Source: Treponema vincentii F0403 (GTDB lineage Bacteria; Spirochaetota; Spirochaetia; Treponematales; Treponemataceae). From it: a DNA stretch of 64,000 nt. The position numbers and the translations under genes were made by a program. A model generated the notes under the pieces. That model did no database searches and was not told where the DNA came from. It worked only from the letters and a program-made list of their open reading frames with translations. Every line of letters starts with the position of its first letter. Positions within the stretch are counted from its first letter, which is position 1. This document shows, piece by piece, positions 26,375 through 33,972 of this stretch. The stretch covers positions 1 through 64,000 of the forward strand of contig NZ_KE332513.1 in NCBI RefSeq assembly GCF_000412995.1, written 5' to 3'.

Positions 26375-26474
26375 ACCCTCGCTCAAGAATGTACATCCAT
26401 GTACATTCTTGAGCTGCAAGTTTGCAGAGCAAACTTGTTCCTGCGTGGAACCAGCGGCATCCATGCCGCTTCTG
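26375..26474. repeat. Modular palindromic repeat, locus A part 1
   Basis: Three hairpins in a row: 26381-26414 (16-bp arms around CC, loop region ACATCCATGT), 26418-26436 (AAGTTTGC-AGA-GCAAACTT) and 26453-26470 (AGCGGCAT-CC-ATGCCGCT). The same three-part order occurs at 36541-36632, inverted at 38083-38175, and in tandem at 45077-45244. Confidence 0.75.
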
Positions 26475-26542
26475 ATACGGAAAAAACTCTACCAATAAAG
26501 GGCAAAAACTGATAACCAGACGACAATTTATACGCGCCAGCA

Positions 26543-26698
26543 CTTTTGAAAATAGATGATGCAGATACATCGTCAACAAATGTACATCCGTGTACATTTG
26601 TTGACGGCGAGTTTTTGTTGTGCAAAAACATCGCTGTTGTGTGGAACCACTGACATCCTGTCAGTAGACGCAGTAGATGCGCCATATATTTTCAAAAG
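26543..26698. repeat. Modular palindromic repeat, locus A part 2 with terminal inverted repeats
   Basis: CTTTTGAAAATAGATGATGC at the left and the matching GCGCCATATATTTTCAAAAG at the right enclose the hairpins 26571-26606 (16-bp arms, loop TCCG), 26611-26629 (GTTTTTG/CAAAAAC) and 26649-26665 (ACTGACA-TCC-TGTCAGT). The right end abuts the resumed Rpn coding sequence. Confidence 0.75.
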
Positions 26699-26944
26699 AG
26701 AGGAGGTGATCAATATGTTAATCGCCGAATATGATTATGACACAGATATTGCAGTACAGAGAGAAGAAGCAGGAAAAATAGCCTTTGCCAAAGGAATATC
26801 TCAAGGAATATCTCAAGGGATATCTCAAGGGTCCCATCAAAAAGCACTTGAAACGGCACGATTGATGAAACAAGCAAATTGTGAAATTCCATTTATAGCA
26901 AAGATGACCGGCCTAACCCAAGCAGAGGTCGAATCAATTGGTAA

Positions 26945-27030
26945 TTTATAATGTGTAATGTGTAATCAATTTGTAATTGGTAATTTGTAATTACCAATTA
27001 TCCATTACCCATTGAATTACCAATTACCTC
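26945..27030. repeat. AT-rich TAATTTGTAATT-type repeats after Rpn gene
   Basis: Interleaved GTAATTTGTAATT / AATTACCAATTA palindromic units follow the Rpn remnant. A closely similar block at 28035-28120 follows the intact Rpn gene, so these repeats travel with, or accumulate behind, Rpn genes. Confidence 0.6.
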
Positions 27031-27033
27031 CTC

Positions 27034-27132
27034 TTAGCTTTGCTCCTGACGCGGATTGGTATTGTTGTTGAAAGCAGAGGCTGGTTCCACTGCAACTGCA
27101 TCATCGGAGTCCGTATTTCCATTTAGTAATTT
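27034..27132 (-). pseudogene. Possible C-terminal remnant of an unidentified gene
   Basis: On the minus strand a stop-to-stop frame encodes about 32 residues ending VEPASAFNNNTNPRQEQS, an acidic/Asn-rich tail that looks like a disordered protein C-terminus. There is no start codon or ribosome site. It may be all that remains of a gene removed between the two Rpn loci; equally it may be chance. Confidence 0.25.
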
Positions 27133-27211
27133 TTAATTAAAAATGATGAATTATCCTCATTTTTCAAGCCAAAAACATCTAAAAGTCATATAAGGATTGT
27201 AGGAGGAGTGA

Positions 27212-28048
27212 ATGACACAAAAACCTTTTGAAGACCTCACCATTGCAGATGATTTCATGTTCTGTAAGGTTATGGAGTATGAACCTATCTGTAAAGAATT
27301 TCTTGAGATGCTTTTTAATGCTAAAATCGAGAAAATCACGTATCTATCGTCCCAAAATACCGTTACCGCTAATTCCGGAGCCAAAACCGTCCGACTGGAT
27401 GTATTAGTAAAAGACAAAGCCGGCACATCCTACGATATTGAAATGCAAGTTGGAAATGAGTATAACATACCGAAACGGATGCGGTATTATCAGGCTGTGC
27501 TGGATGTCGCCTTTTTAGATAAAGGCTATTCCTATAAAGCGCTCAACGAAAGTTATATCATCTTTATTTGTCTATTTGACCCTATCGGCAGTAACAGAGC
27601 AGTCTACACGTTTGAAAATATCTGTATTGAGGATAAAAGGCTCCCCTTACAAGATGGAACCAAAAAGATTATACTAAATGCGAACTCGTTTAGAACCGCA
27701 GATAATAAGGAATTACAAGGCTTTTTACAGTATGTAAAAACCGGCAAAGTAACGACAGCATATACAGGGAGGATAGAGCAAATGATACAAACAGTAAAAC
27801 GCAACGAACAGCTGCGGAAAGAATACCACATATTACCGGCAGTATTGATGGATGCCTTTGATGAAGGCGAAGCCCGCGGCAAATCACTCGGCCTTGCAGA
27901 AGGTGAAGCGAGAGGTCGCTCAGAGGGTTCCCGCCAAGCAAAGCTCGAAACGGCAAAAAATCTTCTACAATTCGGCCTTTCGCAGGAAAAAATAGCGCAA
28001 GCGACTGGCCTTACCCAAGCAGAGGTAGAAGCAATTTGTAATGTGTAA
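27212..28048 (+). CDS. Rpn-family recombination-promoting nuclease/putative transposase (intact)
   Basis: 278 aa, start ATG behind TAGGAGGAG. The N-terminal PD-(D/E)XK nuclease domain (PDDEXK_2) shows FMFCKVMEYEPICKEFLEML, catalytic Asp in VRLDVLVKD (~65) and the E-X-Q/K site in YDIEMQVGNEYN (~78). The C-terminal part has repeated Gly-Glu-Ala-Arg-Gly units (~215-240) and the family's GLTQAEVEAI ending. Rpn proteins in other bacteria cut DNA and raise recombination; they are often present in many copies. The two broken relatives here (26149 and 28548) show the family's spread. No terminal inverted repeats were found that bound this copy as a transposon. Confidence 0.9.
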   Translation: MTQKPFEDLTIADDFMFCKVMEYEPICKEFLEMLFNAKIEKITYLSSQNTVTANSGAKTVRLDVLVKDKAGTSYDIEMQVGNEYNIPKRMRYYQAVLDVAFLDKGYSYKALNESYIIFICLFDPIGSNRAVYTFENICIEDKRLPLQDGTKKIILNANSFRTADNKELQGFLQYVKTGKVTTAYTGRIEQMIQTVKRNEQLRKEYHILPAVLMDAFDEGEARGKSLGLAEGEARGRSEGSRQAKLETAKNLLQFGLSQEKIAQATGLTQAEVEAICNV

Positions 28049-28120
28049 TCAATTTGTAATTGGTAATGTGTAATTTGTAATTCATAATTACCAATTATCC
28101 ATTATCCATTACCCATTTCT
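28035..28120. repeat. AT-rich TAATTTGTAATT-type repeats after intact Rpn gene
   Basis: GTAATGTGTAATCAATTTGTAATTGG-type units (same wording as 26945-27030, abbreviated GTAATGTGTAATCAATTTG) followed by AATTACCAATTATCCATT repeats. They form weak palindromes and overlap the end of the Rpn gene by its last few codons. Confidence 0.6.
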
Positions 28121-28363
28121 CCTGTGTTTTGTTATAGCGACGAGGATTTTGATGATTTCTTGGCAGTCTTGGTAGATTGCAGAAAACCCTTCTTCACCGA
28201 TATATCCGCTTTCGTGTAAAAGCTCCAGCCAATATTCTGTTTCGCTTGCCTCTTTGAGCGAGATATAGAGCTTTGCATAAAAGTCTGCCTTGCTTTGTCC
28301 CTGCTGGGCTTCTTTAATGTTTGCTCCGATGCTCGTTCCGCTTTTTAAAAGCTGTTTTGACAT
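28109..28363 (-). CDS. Four-helix-bundle protein (S23/IVP family), N-terminally short
   Basis: 84 aa reading MSKQLLKSGTSIGANIKEAQ and then an amphipathic helical protein of the 23S-rRNA-intervening-sequence family. Members are usually ~115-125 aa, with ~30 residues before this point. Upstream codons (ending LCDTNREFV) look like genuine family sequence back to a stop at about 28424, but contain no ATG, GTG or TTG, so the gene seems to have lost its true start. Function in this family is unclear. It lies between two Rpn genes in a repeat-rich stretch. Confidence 0.7.
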   Translation of the reverse strand: MSKQLLKSGTSIGANIKEAQQGQSKADFYAKLYISLKEASETEYWLELLHESGYIGEEGFSAIYQDCQEIIKILVAITKHRRNG

Positions 28364-28547
28364 AACAAACTCACGGTTCGTATCACAGAGCTTATTCTTA
28401 ATTTGTAATGGATACTGTGTGATTCATAATTCATAATTCTGAATTGTTTTTCCCTCAGCTTCAGTTTTTATCAAAAAACGATGAATTATCCCCATTTTGT
28501 TAGCCATTTCTTCATCCGTGCTTTATATAAAGGGTATGGAGGCAAAA

Positions 28548-28899
28548 ATGGAAGACACCTATAGATTAACACTTAAAAACGATTATTTATTCAAGCTCTT
28601 GCTCGGTTCGGAAGAAAATAAAGCCTGCTTGCAGGACTTTCCTGAATGCGTACTGGATATGCCCAGTGGTATGATTGCAGACCTTGAACTGCTGGACAAG
28701 GAACTTACCAAAGATGAGATAACCGATAAGACCGGTATTCTTGATGTCAAGCTTCGATTAAAAGACAGCACGACCATAGACATTGAAATACAAAACTCTT
28801 GGTCTGCCGAATTTATTCCTCGAACACTGTTCTATTGGTCTAAAATGTACATTGAAGGCTTTAAAGAAGGAGAACCGTATACCAGTCTTACAAGATGCC
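28548..28899 (+). pseudogene. Rpn-family nuclease gene truncated at its 3' end
   Basis: The ATG at 28548 follows GGAGG by 5 bp. About 117 residues match an Rpn N-terminus (LKNDYLFKLLLGSEENKACL ... GILDVKLRLKDSTTIDIEIQ ... YWSKMYIEGFKEGEPYTSL), with the catalytic Asp and E-X-Q present. Beyond ~28895 the frame is antisense to the ABC ATPase gene on the minus strand and ends at 29009 by chance. The ~150 C-terminal residues are missing. The breakpoint coincides with that of the ATPase, so one deletion removed both 3' ends. Confidence 0.85.
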
Positions 28900-29210
28900 A
28901 TCATCACATTCTCAAGCGCCGTAAGGTAGTTGACAAGGTGGAATTGCTGAAAGACCAAGCCGATGGTGTCCCGCCGGACAATCGTCAATTCCTTGGAAGA
29001 CAATTTTGAAATATCCTGCCCCGCCAGCTCAATCTTGCCGAGCGACGGCTTATCCATACAGCCGATGATGTTCATCAGTGTTGTCTTTCCCGAACCGGAC
29101 GGCCCCATAATCGACAGCCACTCGCCTTCTTCAACCGTTAAATTTATATTATCCAAGGCTTTAAGATCGCCGTAAATCTTTGAAATTCCGCTCAATGTTA
29201 AAATATCCAT
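28893..29210 (-). pseudogene. Iron-operon ABC transporter ATPase, truncated after the Q-loop
   Basis: This MacB/LolD-type ATPase would power the two FtsX-like permeases upstream. 105 residues are recognisable: Walker A MGPSGSGKTT (~38), LVFQQFHLVNYLTALENVMM (the Q-loop region) and then a break. The signature motif, Walker B and H-loop, over half the protein, are gone; the frame continues 45 codons through the reverse of the Rpn gene. As encoded it cannot hydrolyse ATP. It is separated by 14 bp from the upstream permease gene and is the last gene of the operon. An ATPase elsewhere would have to replace it. Confidence 0.88.
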
Positions 29211-29224
29211 ATAATTCTCCTTTT

Positions 29225-30361
29225 CTACTCCCCGCGTAAAACCAAGGCGGGGTCGATATCTACCGTGGCGCGCACCGGGAACAAACAGGAAACAATCGTA
29301 ATGACAATCGATGCGATGACCGTAAACGGCGCGAGCTGCACCGGGAACGACACTTCGCGGGCAAATACGCTGATGCTCACGTTATCGGCAAACACATAGC
29401 CTAATACCACGCCGAAGATACCGCCGATTAAGCCGAGCATCACCGCTTCGCCCATAAAGTCTTTAACGACGCTGCTGTTCGAAGCGCCGAGCGCTTTTTT
29501 AAGGCCGATTTCTTTTCTGCGCTCCGCAACAACCGCCATCATCGTTGTCGTTACGCAAATCATCGTTAAGAACAACACGATGATGGTAACAATCCACACG
29601 AGCGCCTGCAGCTTGCTTAAAACCACATCCTGAGATTCCGTTACGCGCTTTACAAGCCGCGGCGTAATACCGCTCACTTGCTTCGATACGGTGTCGGCTA
29701 TCGATTTCAGGTATTCCTGATTGCCATCGATGCTGCATTCAATAACATCGAACCGATCGTCATACCCGATAATCCCCTTGATGTCCTCAAGGCTCATAAA
29801 GATGAATTCTTCTTCCACGCCGCCGGTGGTAACAATGCCCGACACGGTGCATTCGGTGACGGTTACATCGCCGTTCGGTTTCGGCGTATTGACGATAAAA
29901 GTATCGCCGACCGACAATTCAATGTTGCGGCTTATTTCATGTCCGATCAGCACTTCTTTTTTATTGTGCGGCCAGTCCCCGCGGACAAGCCAATACGGAC
30001 TATTACTTTTTGCACTTTCCAGATCGGTCGCGGCGATCATATACGGCTGCTCGTTCACCTTTGCAGACTGATAGATGTACGGCGCAAAACCGACCAGCTT
30101 ATCGGGATCGATTGCCTGTTTAATAGCACCGATTTGCTCCTCCATAATCTTGGCTTCGCTTCCCGCCGGAAGGAATATCAAATTTGCGCCGTATGAGCGG
30201 AACACCGTCCCCATCTGGCGCGGAATATCATAGTAAATAGTCAGCAAGCCCGACAGCACCGTAGAACCGATTGCGATTGCCAGCAACGCGACAAGCATCC
30301 GCGACCGGCGGCGTACCAGCGAACTGGTAATCATCTTTAAATACATTCTGTTTCTTGTCAT
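29225..30361 (-). CDS. FtsX/MacB-like ABC transporter permease (iron operon)
   Basis: 378 aa with MacB topology: one membrane segment at ~20-42, a large extracytoplasmic domain (~43-260, MacB_PCD-like), and three C-terminal segments in the FtsX domain (~265-370). The conserved VVAERRKEIGLKKALGASN turn comes before helix 3. In Campylobacter-type P19/FTR1 loci two such permeases and an ATPase accompany the iron genes. Here it lies between the other permease (36-bp gap) and the truncated ATPase. The coding sequence itself looks intact. Confidence 0.85.
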   Translation of the reverse strand: MTRNRMYLKMITSSLVRRRSRMLVALLAIAIGSTVLSGLLTIYYDIPRQMGTVFRSYGANLIFLPAGSEAKIMEEQIGAIKQAIDPDKLVGFAPYIYQSAKVNEQPYMIAATDLESAKSNSPYWLVRGDWPHNKKEVLIGHEISRNIELSVGDTFIVNTPKPNGDVTVTECTVSGIVTTGGVEEEFIFMSLEDIKGIIGYDDRFDVIECSIDGNQEYLKSIADTVSKQVSGITPRLVKRVTESQDVVLSKLQALVWIVTIIVLFLTMICVTTTMMAVVAERRKEIGLKKALGASNSSVVKDFMGEAVMLGLIGGIFGVVLGYVFADNVSISVFAREVSFPVQLAPFTVIASIVITIVSCLFPVRATVDIDPALVLRGE

Positions 30362-30397
30362 AGCGCTTCACTCCCGTATCCGCTTTCCGCTTGAATC

Positions 30398-31675
30398 TTA
30401 TTTTCCATGCAGCACCTCCGTAGGATTCAGCTTGAGTAAATACCGTACCGAAGGCAGACTGCCCAACAGGGTAATAAGGAAGATGATAAGCACGACAATC
30501 GGAATAACCATCGGCGCGGGAGGAATAGCCGAACCGAATACGCTTCTCCCGATAATCTGCGTAAGTCCCAATCCTGCAAAGTAACCGATCGTTCCGCCGA
30601 TTAAACCGATAATCATAATCTCCGTCAGCACCGAAACCGTAACCGCCGCGTTGCTTGCACCGATAGCTTTCTTTAAGCCTATTTCCGCGCGTCTATCCAT
30701 TACGCTTGCCGTTACGAGGTTTGAGATTCCCAGTGCAGAAGCGAGCAAACTTAACACCGTTATTAAAAGCATTAGCAGCGTGGTCTTATTCAAAATCGCA
30801 CCTTCGGATTCGGCGACCTGCCGTACCGGTTTTGCAACGGCATCGGTAATCACCTCCTGAATCTGATAGCAGATACTGCTGACATACGCGGTGCAGTACC
30901 ATACCTCCATCTCTTTGATGGTTAAGCTTAAAGGGTTCCGCGCAGCCTTTCGTGCAAGGTCGTTATCGGGTGTTGTAAGGGCGCTTACTTCGATACTTTC
31001 GCATACGCCGGTCTTGCCCAATAACCGCTGCGCCGTATGAAGGGGTGTAAAGATGTATTCATCTTCGTTACTGCCCGAATTGAATATACCGGAGACTTTC
31101 AGCGCTTCGGTTCCGGCAGGTCCTGTTACTTCGATAACATCGCCGACATGGATGGCGTTTCTTCCTGCAAAGAGGCTGCCGATCATGCAGCTTGAATCAT
31201 CGTCATCGGAAGCCCATGCGCCGGTTACTTCCCACCACGTCCGCATACGCCTGATACCGGTGATAACTTCCTGTCCGGTGTGCAAATCTATTTTATAATC
31301 GAACCACGTACCGGTCAGGCGGACGGGTTTATTTTGTCCCTTATATTCGACGGACACGTTTAAAAACGGAGCATAGTCAACAATGTTGTATGCCCAAAAT
31401 ATAGTCTTAATTTTATACAGCTCGTCTTCACGCAAATACTTTTTGGTGCTCCCCGACTCTACTCCGTAAATATCATCCAAAAGCGAGGCTTCTTTATGCA
31501 CGACATTGATATTCGCCCCGTAGGTTTTAAGCTCTTGGTTTACCTTATCCCCTACTCCGAGCATCGTATTGAGCATTGCGCTTGAAAGGCTTGCCCCCAG
31601 CGCAATGGTAAATGCAATCATCGCCATCTTCCCTTTTTGACGGAAGAGGGAACCGGCTATCATTCTCCAAAACAT
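30398..31675 (-). CDS. FtsX/MacB-like ABC transporter permease, larger (iron operon)
   Basis: 425 aa. An N-terminal membrane segment (~15-38) and a long extracytoplasmic domain with acidic stretch (WASDDDDSS) and paired cysteines come first. Three C-terminal segments of the FtsX domain follow, with the turn DRRAEIGLKKAIGASN. It ends in LNPTEVLHGK, matching the family. It forms the presumed heterodimer with the 378-aa permease. It is 16 bp downstream of the DUF2318 gene. Role: part of the P19-FTR1-associated system thought to handle iron or its redox partner; the exact cargo is unknown. Confidence 0.85.
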   Translation of the reverse strand: MFWRMIAGSLFRQKGKMAMIAFTIALGASLSSAMLNTMLGVGDKVNQELKTYGANINVVHKEASLLDDIYGVESGSTKKYLREDELYKIKTIFWAYNIVDYAPFLNVSVEYKGQNKPVRLTGTWFDYKIDLHTGQEVITGIRRMRTWWEVTGAWASDDDDSSCMIGSLFAGRNAIHVGDVIEVTGPAGTEALKVSGIFNSGSNEDEYIFTPLHTAQRLLGKTGVCESIEVSALTTPDNDLARKAARNPLSLTIKEMEVWYCTAYVSSICYQIQEVITDAVAKPVRQVAESEGAILNKTTLLMLLITVLSLLASALGISNLVTASVMDRRAEIGLKKAIGASNAAVTVSVLTEIMIIGLIGGTIGYFAGLGLTQIIGRSVFGSAIPPAPMVIPIVVLIIFLITLLGSLPSVRYLLKLNPTEVLHGK

Positions 31676-31691
31676 TGCTATCGAACCTCCA

Positions 31692-32968
31692 TCATTTAAA
31701 GCGGTGCGCTTCCGCTTCGAGATCGGCTATCTTTATTTTGATCTTTTCGTCATGGATGATGTATGCAATCGGCACGGGGTTGCATCCGCCGGGGAATCCG
31801 ATGGTTCCCTTATTCATAACGACATCGCAGAGTTTACAGATAACCTCTCCGTTCCGTTCAAAATATCCGGTAGGACCGCAGATATCGCACGCATCAAGCC
31901 CTACGCCATAAGAGCCTTCGCTCTTTTTAATGGCAATAAACCGGACTTCAATTCCCTGCTCCGAAGTATACGCATACCGATGCAGCTTATCATCTTCCAA
32001 TTCCGAAATAGGAATCATCGCCATACCGTCGGCAATCGTATAATTTTCCGGAGGCGAAAGCGGAACTTCCCGGTCGACATAGTGCCGCAAAACGGACAGA
32101 GATAAAACCGAACCGATCAGCAAGACCAGCGAAAATTTCGCCCACCGGCGTGCGTTGCGCTTTTGCGCTTTCAGTTTTCGCAGCTCGGCATTGTTGTGAT
32201 ACACCTCCGTAATTGTCCGGTTCTTCTGCCAGAGGATTATCGGCGGAATCATAATGAATAGGATAATAGCGAAGGTAAAGAAATTGGCATGGTTTACTAC
32301 CGTTGCAATGAATGCAAAGATAAAGTCATTGCGGGGGATAATACCTAAAGAATAGAGGCGCTGTAAAATAACGACAACCTGCGTAACACCGAAAATACAA
32401 AGCGCACCGGCAACTGACAGTTTAAGCTCTATATCGGATAACTTAACCAGCGTTTTATAGATAGCCAAGCCGGCGCACAGCATACTCACAAGGCCGAGCA
32501 CATAACCTATCAGTCTAAACAAGACAATCGTGCTTACCGCGCTTTCGCCGTAATTGACCAATGTGGTTGCCAGCATGATGATAACGGGAAGATAGTAAAA
32601 TATCATCGAAGCCGCATATAAAAAGACCGCCGCACTAAAAAGATTTTCATAGAGGCGCGCCCGTTTCCCTTTATGATTGGTAGAAGTAAAAAGCAGGATA
32701 AGTAAAAATACAAGCGAGATGGTAACAGGAACCATGCACCAAAAGGCAAAACGCGTCCTGTTGATATAATTGGGAATTGATCTAAGAATTGCTGAAACAA
32801 TACTGCCGGCAATACCCAGCAGAATACTTACTAAAACGACAAACCGTTTTTTTTTTCGGATTCTTCCGTTCTCTCGGACTCTTGAGTTTTAAATGAAGCA
32901 AATACAACGGCTAACACCAATGCAAAGGCGATACCTGCTTCAAAAACTCTTATATAAAATTTTAAGAT
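31692..32968 (-). pseudogene. DUF2318 iron-operon membrane protein, frameshifted at A10 and lacking a normal start
   Basis: The main frame (from the ATG at 32735) gives 347 aa: about six membrane segments and a C-terminal DUF2318 domain with CDICG and CKLC motifs (metal/haem-type cysteine pairs). Upstream, the minus strand 32968-32736 encodes membrane-protein-like sequence (LKFYIRVFEAGIAFALV...). It is in the same frame only if one base is added to the A10 run at 32847-32856; as read it ends at a TAG 12 bp later. A good ribosome site, TTGGAGGTG, precedes the true N-terminus, but the codons there are ATC-ATC, with no ATG/GTG/TTG. Either it is a decayed or phase-variable gene, or there is a sequencing error in the homopolymer. 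Confidence 0.8.
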
Positions 32969-33092
32969 GATACACCTCCAAGAAAAAACCGGCGGTAACC
33001 GCCACTCTTTCCCAAAACATACCTTTCAATAGGAGTATCTTGCAAAGAAAGAATAACGATTACCGCTTAGTGTGGCAAAGCAGTTTCCAAGA

Positions 33093-33127
33093 CAACCTAT
33101 CCCGAAACGGAAGTTTCCAAACAGGTT
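33093..33127. repeat. Degenerate copy of the AACCTGTT...AACAGGTT hairpin
   Basis: AACCTATCCCGAAACGGAAG followed by TTTCCAAACAGGTT is an imperfect copy of the hairpin in the abgT-type leader (20289-20322). It lies in the 220-bp gap between the DUF2318 and P19 genes; the rest of that gap shows nothing recognisable. Confidence 0.4.
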
Positions 33128-33190
33128 GATTGTAAGACATACCGATTAACTATTTAAATGAACCGGCACCGCCTTAAAACTGCATACTGT

Positions 33191-33814
33191 TTACCACTGA
33201 GGTCCTTTCCATTCAAAATCTTTCCATTCGACAACGAGCGGTTCCGTCCAGAAACGGCCGGTAACACCGGTTTCTTTGTCAACGTGCAACAGGTAATCGT
33301 TACCCGGAGCTTTGATTTCGAATTTGACATTGTATTTGCCGAGACCTTCTTCGAACTTCATGTTTGCACCATAGTGGGGGCCGTCATCGGCATTCATCGG
33401 CATAAATGCAACTTCCTGCACTTTGCTCGAGCCTTGCTTTTGAACATAAGCCTTAACATGAAGATACGGAACAAAGTCGCCTACGCCGTAACCGAGCGCT
33501 TTACCCTCATCATTTGCGTGGATATCCGCTTCGATGTGGCAGTCAGCTTCGTTCTTGGAAAGGCTGTTTCCGGCAGGTTCCATGTCAACCGGCTGGAAGT
33601 AAACGCCACCGATGTGGAGCGGGCCTACATCCTGTTCGTCTCCGATTGGGAACTCATCAAAACCTGCAGCTTCTTCTTCAGTCGGTGCAGGAGCCGCAGC
33701 TTTTTGTTCTGCAGCGGGTTTTGCCATTTCCTGCTTTTGCGCAGGTTTTTCACATGATGCAAGCACAAAAGCGATTGCAATCAGTGCAAAAAGAAAAGAT
33801 ACGGTTTTCTTCAT
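33191..33814 (-). CDS. tpd: Periplasmic iron/copper-binding lipoprotein, P19/Tp34 family
   Basis: Binds Fe/Cu at the cell envelope and feeds the FTR1 permease. 207 aa; signal peptide with lipobox LASC (Cys ~21), then an Ala/Pro/Glu-rich linker (~22-50) and the P19 domain. Metal ligands expected in this family are visible: a Met in DMEPAG (~79), His in ADCHIEADIHA (~92) and His in VPYLHVKA. The gene lies directly downstream of the FTR1 gene, matching the T. pallidum tp0972-tp0971 order and Campylobacter cftr1/p19. The binding domain ends WKGPQW, complete. Confidence 0.9.
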   Translation of the reverse strand: MKKTVSFLFALIAIAFVLASCEKPAQKQEMAKPAAEQKAAAPAPTEEEAAGFDEFPIGDEQDVGPLHIGGVYFQPVDMEPAGNSLSKNEADCHIEADIHANDEGKALGYGVGDFVPYLHVKAYVQKQGSSKVQEVAFMPMNADDGPHYGANMKFEEGLGKYNVKFEIKAPGNDYLLHVDKETGVTGRFWTEPLVVEWKDFEWKGPQW

Positions 33815-33928
33815 TTTGAAACTATCCTCCTATAAATATCTTTATTTTCTTTTTGTTTCACATTCATTACAGCCTTGCAGGACACCGGTTATTTTCCGCA
33901 ATCCGGCAGCCCAAAAGCAGTTGTCATC

Positions 33929-33961
33929 GGCGATCTCAAAAACTTTGCTTTTGAGATCGCC
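33929..33961 (+). terminator. Hairpin with T-rich tail between ftr1 and tpd
   Basis: 13-bp perfect arms GGCGATCTCAAAA / TTTTGAGATCGCC, then CTATATTTTTTTTAC on the plus strand. On the minus strand, the direction of the operon, no T-run follows, so here it may be an mRNA-stabilising or partial stop between ftr1 and tpd. Confidence 0.55.
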
Positions 33962-33972
33962 CTATATTTTTT

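Larger units (their letters stand above)
26149..26951 (+). pseudogene. Rpn-family (PD-(D/E)XK) transposase-like gene broken by repeat elements
   Basis: The first ~75 codons (26149-26374) encode a normal Rpn/PDDEXK_2 N-terminus (KYKDSVFVDLFSEDEKAKEN ... NKIIVLAEH). The frame then runs into palindromic repeats. The C-terminal end resumes at about 26692 (KREEVINMLIAEYDYDTDIA), with its own ribosome site GGAGGTG and ATG at 26715, ending in the family tail GLTQAEVESI. The middle, including most of the nuclease core, has been replaced by about 320 bp of repeat and other DNA. Three 12-bp repeats at 26793-26828 encode Gly-Ile-Ser-Gln units. A promoter with an extended -10 (TGCTATAAT at ~26117) and GAGAGGG ribosome site precede the start, so the fragments could still be expressed. 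Confidence 0.8.

Noticed and set aside
28901-29009. C-terminal part of the ORF starting at 28497 as real Rpn sequence
   Set aside because: These codons are the reverse of the ABC ATPase gene and match no Rpn C-terminus.
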